DNA of 26,244 bases from JBDRKE01 sp043814315 (lineage in GTDB: Bacteria > Omnitrophota > Gorgyraeia > Gygaellales > Profunditerraquicolaceae), in the NCBI GenBank assembly GCA_043814315.1, contig JBDRKE010000008.1:1-26244 (forward strand), read 5' to 3'. The position numbers were made by a program, and so were the translations under genes. Positions 22,330 through 26,244 of the stretch are shown here, piece by piece (within the stretch, counting starts at the first letter, position 1; each line of letters opens with the position of its first letter). The notes below the pieces were generated by a model that made no database searches, had not been told where the DNA came from, and saw only the letters and a list, made by a program, of their open reading frames with translations.

Positions 22330-22623
22330 CCTCAAGAAAAAAAGCTCTTGAGAAGGTCTGGTTTAGGGCCTCGCGGTAGAGCGCGAAGCAGTTTCTCCCC
22401 GCGATTCTTGCGCGGTGAGTAAAACCCAAAATCCGCAAAAATGAAAGCTTTTGCGGATTTGGATTTTATGCCGAAGAAGGGAGTTCCCGCCAAGAGTTCT
22501 CAAGACGAAGGCGGGACTCCCAAGCGTCTTCTTCCTTGTGCTCTAGCACAAGTAAGTAAAACCAAAAATCCACAAGAATAAATTCTCTTGTGGATTTTTT
22601 CTTTTATGCCGAAGAAGGGAGTT
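22330..22623. repeat. Tandem hairpin units with tRNA 3'-end-like segments
   Basis: The 321-bp gap between the esterase and the endonuclease genes holds two direct repeats, 22415-22485 and 22552-22623. Each starts with GTRAGTAAAACC, has a perfect stem (12 bp at 22429-22440/22449-22460; 14 bp at 22564-22577/22586-22599), both with 8-base loops, and ends TATGCCGAAGAAGGGAGTT. Stem bases differ in compensating pairs between copies. A related third hairpin is at 22331-22337/22346-22352. On the minus strand the ends read as a tRNA 3' end (T-loop to discriminator). The interval 22481-22523 has another stem (GGGAGTTCCCGCC type), and CTTGTGCTCTAGCACAAG at 22535-22552 is palindromic. Confidence 0.65.
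22564..22604. terminator. Probable bidirectional intrinsic terminator
   Basis: A perfect 14-bp stem (22564-22577 with 22586-22599) around an 8-base loop is followed by T-rich sequence on the plus strand, and by TTTTTGGTTTT on the minus strand. It would stop the minus-strand endonuclease/tRNA-Leu transcript as well as any plus-strand readthrough. The similar hairpin at 22429-22460 could be a second one. Confidence 0.55.
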
Positions 22624-22630
22624 GAGTTCC

Positions 22631-23287
22631 TTATGGCTTAGGATTCAAAAACCTCTCAGCGATTCTTCTTTTGCGATGTAAACAGGGCAGGTTGTTTTTG
22701 TAATAAATCCAAGATAAAAGTTTTAGAGACTCATTTTTTGCAAACCTAAGTTGACAAACAGGCAACTTTCTATCTTTTTTCAAGTAAAAACTTAGCGCGC
22801 CATCAATATTTAGTTTATTTTTTATTTTGGAACGTATCCACTTAATTTGGCTCGAGATAGTAGAAATAAAATTTGTATATAATCTATAATAAGTATATCT
22901 TTTATCTTTATAAGTCATGTATTTATCCGTATAGGTAAAAATAGAACCATCCCCATCAAGATACCCCCGCAAGAAATCAACGAAATATCTATTTGGTATA
23001 TTTAATTTTCCTGCCGAATAATGCTTTTTAGTCTTTAGCCCAATTTCTTGTAACCACCGGTAAAAATTTACATTTCCAAAGTTTATTCTATAAGCGCGTT
23101 TTTTACCAAAGCCGCTAGGAGGCGTAACTATAATTTTATTTTTTAGACCCAAGCAATCCCTAAATGTAGTTGCTAATTGCCTATCGGTAGTAGTAAATAA
23201 GATATGCCTTTTATCTTTAGACAAGTGGCCATCGGTAGTTATCAACCCAATCGCATAAGCTAAGTTGGAATTCCATTTTATATTCAT
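22631..23287 (-). CDS. Free-standing LAGLIDADG homing endonuclease
   Basis: The 218-residue protein has two LAGLIDADG helices: AYAIGLITTDGHL (residues 10-22, catalytic Asp19) and FLRGYLDGDGSIF (105-117, Asp113). It is therefore a monomeric two-motif enzyme that cuts a long, nearly unique DNA site. No intron or intein surrounds it: the ATG at 23287 lies only 21 bases after the 3' end of tRNA-Leu on the same strand, without a Shine-Dalgarno, so it probably shares the tRNA transcript. The gene is much richer in A and T than its surroundings, a sign of transfer. After its stop codon lies a segment resembling the tRNA-Leu 3' end, followed by a terminator. LAGLIDADG proteins can also act as maturases, but no structured intron was seen. 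Confidence 0.9.
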   Translation of the reverse strand: MNIKWNSNLAYAIGLITTDGHLSKDKRHILFTTTDRQLATTFRDCLGLKNKIIVTPPSGFGKKRAYRINFGNVNFYRWLQEIGLKTKKHYSAGKLNIPNRYFVDFLRGYLDGDGSIFTYTDKYMTYKDKRYTYYRLYTNFISTISSQIKWIRSKIKNKLNIDGALSFYLKKDRKLPVCQLRFAKNESLKLLSWIYYKNNLPCLHRKRRIAERFLNPKP

Positions 23288-23308
23288 TACAGGTTACTAG
23301 GTTATTAA

Positions 23309-23391
23309 TGCCGGAGAAGGGACTTGAACCCCCATGAGGTTACCCTCAATAGCTTTTGAGGCTACCGCGTCTGCCATTCCGCCACTCCGGC
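23309..23391 (-). tRNA. tRNA-Leu (anticodon CAA)
   Basis: Read on the minus strand, the gene has the acceptor GCCGGAG paired with CTCCGGC, discriminator A (CCA not encoded), the anticodon arm GTAGC-CTCAAAA-GCTAT giving anticodon CAA, and a long variable arm typical of class II tRNA-Leu. Its T-arm has GTTCAAG in the loop. The 83-base length is right for Leu. A LAGLIDADG endonuclease gene begins 21 bases downstream. Confidence 0.93.
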
Positions 23392-23404
23392 AATAATCTG
23401 TTGA

Positions 23405-23450
23405 CCCCATTAGAAATTATGATATTATTAGTGAGGTATTTCTAACGGGG
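23405..23450. repeat. 13-bp inverted repeat between the two tRNA genes
   Basis: CCCCATTAGAAAT at 23405-23417 and ATTTCTAACGGGG at 23438-23450 form a 12-of-13 stem with a 20-base loop. It lies upstream of tRNA-Leu (minus strand); GTTG before and CAAC after it lengthen the symmetry. The loop read leftward contains AATAATATCAT, which might serve as the tRNA promoter -10. It could equally be a small mobile palindrome. The rest of 23392-23565 is AT-rich with nothing else recognised. Confidence 0.55.
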
Positions 23451-23565
23451 CTGACGCAACCTATTTTATATTCTAAAATACTAAAAATCAATAGGAATAT
23501 TATTTCCTCGCCACTTATAGATAAATGATTGTGGTTCGGGATTCATTTTTAGTTCGTAAAAATTC

Positions 23566-23636
23566 GGGGCCGTAGTGAAGCGGGATCACACGACAATGGC
23601 ATTGTTGGGTTAGGGGTTCAACTCCCCTCGGCTCCA
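23566..23636 (+). tRNA. tRNA-Ala (anticodon GGC)
   Basis: The acceptor GGGGCCG pairs with CGGCTCC, including the G3-U70 wobble pair that identifies alanine tRNAs; the discriminator is A and CCA is not encoded. The anticodon arm CGACA-ATGGCAT-TGTTG gives GGC. The D-arm is GTGA/TCAC and the T-arm AGGGG-TTCAACT-CCCCT. At 71 bases it is slightly short, mostly through a four-base variable loop, but all arms pair. Confidence 0.9.
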
Positions 23637-24315
23637 CTTTTTATTATTGTTTCTCCGATTGTTTGCAATTCAAATTGGAGAGAAGTATCGTAATAGATTA
23701 TTCGACAAACTCCTTTATAACCCTCTTTTAAAGTAGGCTTACCTTTAGTACGTATATCTGGTTTGCTATTTAAACAGTTCGAAATTGGTATTCCGGTTAA
23801 ACTTGACCAGTAGTTTTTTAATGCTTTATAATCTTGATCACAACGATAACCAATACTAAAACGTAATTTCCTTCGTTGATACTATAAGTCTTTCTTAATA
23901 AGTTAATAAAGAAATAAATTACTTTAGAGTCAGAGTTCCCGAAATATAAATATCTGGAAGCTGGATATTTTGCCCCTTCACATAGGTAGAGTAAAGCACA
24001 CACAAGCTTTCCGATATCTGAGTTTCTTAACGGGAGTTTTTCAAAATACCTAACTTTCCTCCGAATATCATTTTTCCATTCTTCTATCTTTCTTCGCATC
24101 AACATAGCAGCCAAGGGCCTGCCAATGGCTCCGGAGTCAAGTATCTTTTGTTCAATTCGTTTCTTCTGTGCACTAGTGAGCTTTATATCTTTGACCCAGC
24201 TAGAAATAGTATGTTTAGGAATTCGTGTTTTTAAGCTTATCTCCCCCAATGTCCAGCCTTGTCTTCTTAAAGCGCATACTTTTTGCTTTACATTATCTGA
24301 GTAAACACTACCCAT
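23618..24315 (-). pseudogene. Helix-turn-helix protein with LAGLIDADG-like C-terminal part, frameshifted
   Basis: ATG 24313-24315, behind GGAGG, opens a protein with a resolvase-like helix-turn-helix (VCALRRQGWTLGEISLKTRI, then ISSWVKDI, residues about 13-43) and a second domain beginning CALLYLCEGAKYPASRYLYF, which I recall from HTH proteins with endonuclease-like tails. The frame ends early at 23818 after a non-family tail. A one-base shift at the TTTT run (23857-23862) restores a sensible reading: NYV then FSIGYRCDQDYKALKNYWSS, LTGIPI and so on down to a stop at 23618-23620. The full form would be about 230 residues. The last codons overlap the 3' end of tRNA-Ala on the other strand. This is either a decayed gene, a sequencing error, or a site of -1 slippage. 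AT content is high. Confidence 0.75.
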
Positions 24316-24406
24316 TTATCCTCCTTTTGATTTATTTTGCCCCCTATAATAATGGACGTAAGATGCGCGCTTTTCTCACAAAAAAGTTATAGATTTTTTG
24401 CAATAG

Positions 24407-24427
24407 TATTGTATAATGTTTACAATA
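24407..24427 (+). promoter_or_regulatory. Promoter -10 and probable operator of the XRE gene
   Basis: TATTGTA at 24407-24413 and TACAATA at 24421-24427 form a perfect 7-bp inverted repeat with a 7-bp spacer. A TATAAT box (24412-24417) lies inside it; no clear -35 is seen. Overlap of the two suggests autoregulation by the small XRE protein. Confidence 0.5.
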
Positions 24428-24486
24428 GTTAGCCAGTCATACTTATACATACATATTAATACGAACATATAAGAAGGTCAAGTGAA

Positions 24487-24693
24487 ATGCTATCTCAAAA
24501 TATTAGAAAGCTTAGGTTGAAAAAAGGTCTGTCGCAAGAAAAACTCGCACGTTTAGCGGATATTTCAAACGCGACACTTATAAAAATAGAGGCTGGTTTA
24601 GCGAAAGAACCGACTATAACTACGGTTTCAAAAATTGCTAGTGCTTTGAAAATTTCTATTGATCAATTAGTAAACGGACAGAATAAAAGATAG
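24487..24693 (+). CDS. Small XRE-family helix-turn-helix regulator
   Basis: This 68-residue protein is a single Cro/CI-type helix-turn-helix domain: NIRKLRLKKGLSQEKLARLA (residues 5-24), the recognition helix ISNATLIKIEAG (26-37), and TVSKIASALKISIDQLVNG completing the five-helix fold. There is no effector domain. An AAGAAGG ribosome site lies nine bases before the ATG. The palindrome around its -10 box is a likely self-binding site. It stands at the right edge of the AT-rich island and has no toxin or phage partner beside it, so its target is unknown; the endonuclease IV gene starts 19 bases after it and could be cotranscribed. Confidence 0.88.
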   Translation: MLSQNIRKLRLKKGLSQEKLARLADISNATLIKIEAGLAKEPTITTVSKIASALKISIDQLVNGQNKR

Positions 24694-24712
24694 TCTTTCT
24701 TTAATATAGATT

Positions 24713-25558
24713 ATGATGCTTTTAGGCGTACATATTTCCAAAGATGGTGAAATCTATGAGGCTTTTGACACTGCGAAGCTCTTAGGTTGTAACACCATGC
24801 AGATATTCGCGCGCAGCCCACAAAAGTGGCGCAATGATTATCTAGCGCCTCAGGTGATAGAGGAATTCAAGCGCAGGCAGACAGCAACTCACGTAAAGCC
24901 TGTTTTTGTACACATATCTTATCTGATAAACCTTGCATCGCCGAACCCCAGATTATACCGGGCTTCTATCGAAGCGTATATCGAAGATATGCTCGAGGCG
25001 CATGTTTTAGGCGTTGATTATATAGTAACGCATATGGGCAGCCACAAGAACACTTCTGAAGATGCGGGTTTGAAGAGGTTGATTAGCGCCTTAAATACAA
25101 TTTTAGACAAAACTAAGAATACCAAAGTAGGTATATTGCTGGAAAATACCGCGGGCTCCGGATCCTGGTTGGGCTATACCTTCAGCCACCAGAAGAGGAT
25201 TATTGCCGGCCTAAAAAATAAAGAACGCGTGGGTCTTTGTTTTGATACCGCTCATGCTTATCTGGCGGGTTATGATATTGCCACAAAAGCCGGGCTTGAT
25301 TCAACTGTGAATGAGATAGAGCGTCTTGTGGGTACAGATTTAATTAAACTTATCCATCTTAATGACGCCAAGGGTAAGTTGGGCTCTAATCACGATAGGC
25401 ATGATCACATTGGTAAAGGCAGCATTGGCCTTGAGGGAATGAAGAGGATTGTTAATCATCCAAAATTCAGGAATATCCCGTTAATTTTAGAGACACCCAA
25501 AGATACCGAGGGTGCTGATAAGAAAAATTTAGAGTTAGTAAGAAGTTTTAGGAAATAA
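24713..25558 (+). CDS. nfo: Endonuclease IV (AP endonuclease)
   Basis: The 281-residue enzyme has the (beta/alpha)8 AP-endonuclease motifs: LLGVHISKDGEIYEAFDTAK, the MQIFARSPQKW block, VFVHISYLINLASP, THMGSHK with a zinc histidine, LLENTAGSGSWLGY with the zinc glutamate, VGLCFDTAHAYLAGYD, LIHLNDAKGKLGSNHDRHDH and PLILETPKD. All trinuclear zinc ligands expected of Nfo seem present. It cleaves 5' to abasic sites during base excision repair. The start could equally be the second ATG at 24716; neither has a clear Shine-Dalgarno, so coupling to the upstream XRE gene is possible. Length matches the family. Confidence 0.96.
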   Translation: MMLLGVHISKDGEIYEAFDTAKLLGCNTMQIFARSPQKWRNDYLAPQVIEEFKRRQTATHVKPVFVHISYLINLASPNPRLYRASIEAYIEDMLEAHVLGVDYIVTHMGSHKNTSEDAGLKRLISALNTILDKTKNTKVGILLENTAGSGSWLGYTFSHQKRIIAGLKNKERVGLCFDTAHAYLAGYDIATKAGLDSTVNEIERLVGTDLIKLIHLNDAKGKLGSNHDRHDHIGKGSIGLEGMKRIVNHPKFRNIPLILETPKDTEGADKKNLELVRSFRK

Positions 25559-25573
25559 TTAGGGAGGCTAATT

Positions 25574-25963
25574 ATGGCATATAAGTTATTGGTTGTGGAT
25601 GATGATAAAGCGATTGTCGAGATGATCGAGAAAAGGCTTACTCAGGAAGAGTATGACGTAGTGGTTGCTTATGACGGGGAAGAGGCTCTTAGCAAAATAC
25701 GAGAAGATAACCCCGACGTTATCCTTTTGGACCTGATGATGCCAAAAAAGAATGGTTTTGAGGTAATCAAAGAGGTAAGAACGAACATCAAAGACAAATG
25801 GAGGCCGATTATTATCGTCAGTGCTAAAAACGATCTGGATTCAATAAAAATGGGCTATAGTATGGAAGCAGACCACTATCTTACCAAACCTTGCAGTATG
25901 GACAATCTATTGCGAGGGATAAGGACGATGATTTCTTTAATTCCGGCACGAAAAGAAGGGTAG
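25574..25963 (+). CDS. Single-domain response regulator (CheY-like receiver)
   Basis: The 129-residue protein is a receiver domain with no output domain: LLVVDDD (acidic pocket Asp9-Asp11), VILLDLMMPKKNGFEV with the phosphoacceptor Asp53, IVSAKND (Ser83, the Thr/Ser switch position) and YLTKPCSMDNLL with the conserved Lys105. GGGAGG at 25562-25567 is a good ribosome site. It follows nfo by 15 bases and precedes leuS by nine. No histidine kinase is in the window, so the partner is elsewhere. Such stand-alone receivers relay phosphate to other proteins, for example motility or diguanylate cyclase systems; the output is unknown. Confidence 0.93.
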   Translation: MAYKLLVVDDDKAIVEMIEKRLTQEEYDVVVAYDGEEALSKIREDNPDVILLDLMMPKKNGFEVIKEVRTNIKDKWRPIIIVSAKNDLDSIKMGYSMEADHYLTKPCSMDNLLRGIRTMISLIPARKEG

Positions 25964-25972
25964 TATTTTAAG

Positions 25973-26244
25973 ATGGCTTATCCTTTTAAACAAATCGAAG
26001 AAAAATGGCAGGCAGAATGGGAAAAGAGGAAGATTTTTTGCGTAGAGCCTGAGAGCAAAAAGAAAAAATACTATTGCCTGGAGATGTTTCCCTATCCTTC
26101 AGGCAAAATCCACATGGGGCATGTGAGGAATTATACGATTGCCGACGTTGCCGCCCGCTATAAGATGATACAAGGTTTTAATGTTTTGCACCCTATGGGA
26201 TTCGATGCTTTTGGGCAACCCGCCGAGAACGCAGCGATAAAAAA
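25973..26244 (+). CDS. leuS: Leucyl-tRNA synthetase, N-terminal part
   Basis: The gene begins at ATG 25973, nine bases after the response regulator stop, and runs off the right edge after about 90 codons. The start of the product reads MAYPFKQIEEKWQAEWEKRK, then LEMFPYPSGKIHMGHVRNYT, whose HMGH is the class I HIGH signature, and GFDAFGQPAENAAIK. That order is diagnostic of bacterial LeuRS; a Gln replaces the common Leu in the DAFGxPAENAA block. It charges tRNA-Leu with leucine and would have editing and anticodon-binding domains beyond the edge. A tRNA-Leu gene lies in the same window at 23309, but on the other strand. Confidence 0.95.
   Translation, partial: MAYPFKQIEEKWQAEWEKRKIFCVEPESKKKKYYCLEMFPYPSGKIHMGHVRNYTIADVAARYKMIQGFNVLHPMGFDAFGQPAENAAIK

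Noticed and set aside
22486..22551. A complete degraded tRNA in front of the first tRNA-like 3' end
   Set aside because: The opposite strand lacks a 5' acceptor half, D-arm or anticodon arm; the interval is one long hairpin instead.
22468..22581. A 37-codon plus-strand frame opening MPKKGV, with a similar MPKKGV opening at 22606
   Set aside because: The sequence is made of stacked hairpins and a tRNA 3'-end-like segment, has no ribosome site, and the second copy stops after 11 codons; non-coding explanations fit better.
22330..22623. CRISPR array or integron attC-like array
   Set aside because: Only two diverged 70-base units with internal stems, no uniform spacers, no cas or integrase genes and no attC core sites.
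22631..23287. Group I intron or intein containing the endonuclease
   Set aside because: The tRNA-Leu is uninterrupted, no host gene flanks the frame on both sides, and no splicing motifs were seen.
23566..23636. tRNA-Ala as a pseudogene because it is 71 bases long
   Set aside because: All four arms pair, G3-U70 and anticodon GGC agree on alanine, and only the variable loop is shortened.

Overview
The window looks like a chromosomal segment of an uncultivated Gram-negative bacterium. Evidence for an outer membrane is a TolC-type channel, a DUF1302 porin-like protein, a LolA-like lipoprotein sorter and RND pumps. Many compact operons with 1-4 bp overlaps, together with large amounts of short palindromic intergenic repeats, recall Omnitrophota-type genomes. 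That placement is a guess from style, not a demonstrated assignment.

Layout. 1-783 (minus) is the N-terminal part of a ComM/YifB AAA ATPase. 1202-5075 (plus) holds a membrane-anchored coiled-coil protein, a DUF212 PAP2-like membrane protein, a LysM/L,D-transpeptidase, AccA, a PadR regulator and a small membrane protein. Two copies of a three-stem palindromic element (798-1034 and 3171-3330) sit directly upstream of comM and accA. 5152-10310 is a marR-tolC-RND efflux operon with a clear promoter and operator but no adaptor gene. 10374-10505 is a composite inverted repeat. 10550-13128 encodes an exported CBM-like protein, a zinc alcohol dehydrogenase and an LsrF-like aldolase/thiolase. 13169-19656 is an acyl-CoA ligase, MMPL-type RND transporter, LolA-like protein and DUF1302 porin cluster, probably moving a lipid to or across the outer membrane. 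A leader with two covarying hairpins precedes the LolA-like gene. 19837-22309 is a DUF169 gene, rlmN and an SGNH esterase lipoprotein, all invaded at their ends by palindromic repeats; one repeat encodes the esterase's signal peptide.

22330-24693 is an AT-rich island: tandem terminator-like hairpins carrying tRNA 3'-end-like fragments, a free-standing LAGLIDADG endonuclease just behind tRNA-Leu(CAA), a 13-bp inverted repeat, tRNA-Ala(GGC), a frameshifted helix-turn-helix gene whose tail overlaps tRNA-Ala antisense, and a small XRE regulator. Housekeeping genes resume with endonuclease IV, a single-domain response regulator and the start of leuS, which runs off the right edge.

The items most worth a second look are the two-copy palindromic element family, the repeat-encoded signal peptide, the covarying leader of the lipid-export operon, and the possible tRNA 3'-end-targeted endonuclease cassette. 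No CRISPR array or complete insertion sequence was seen.
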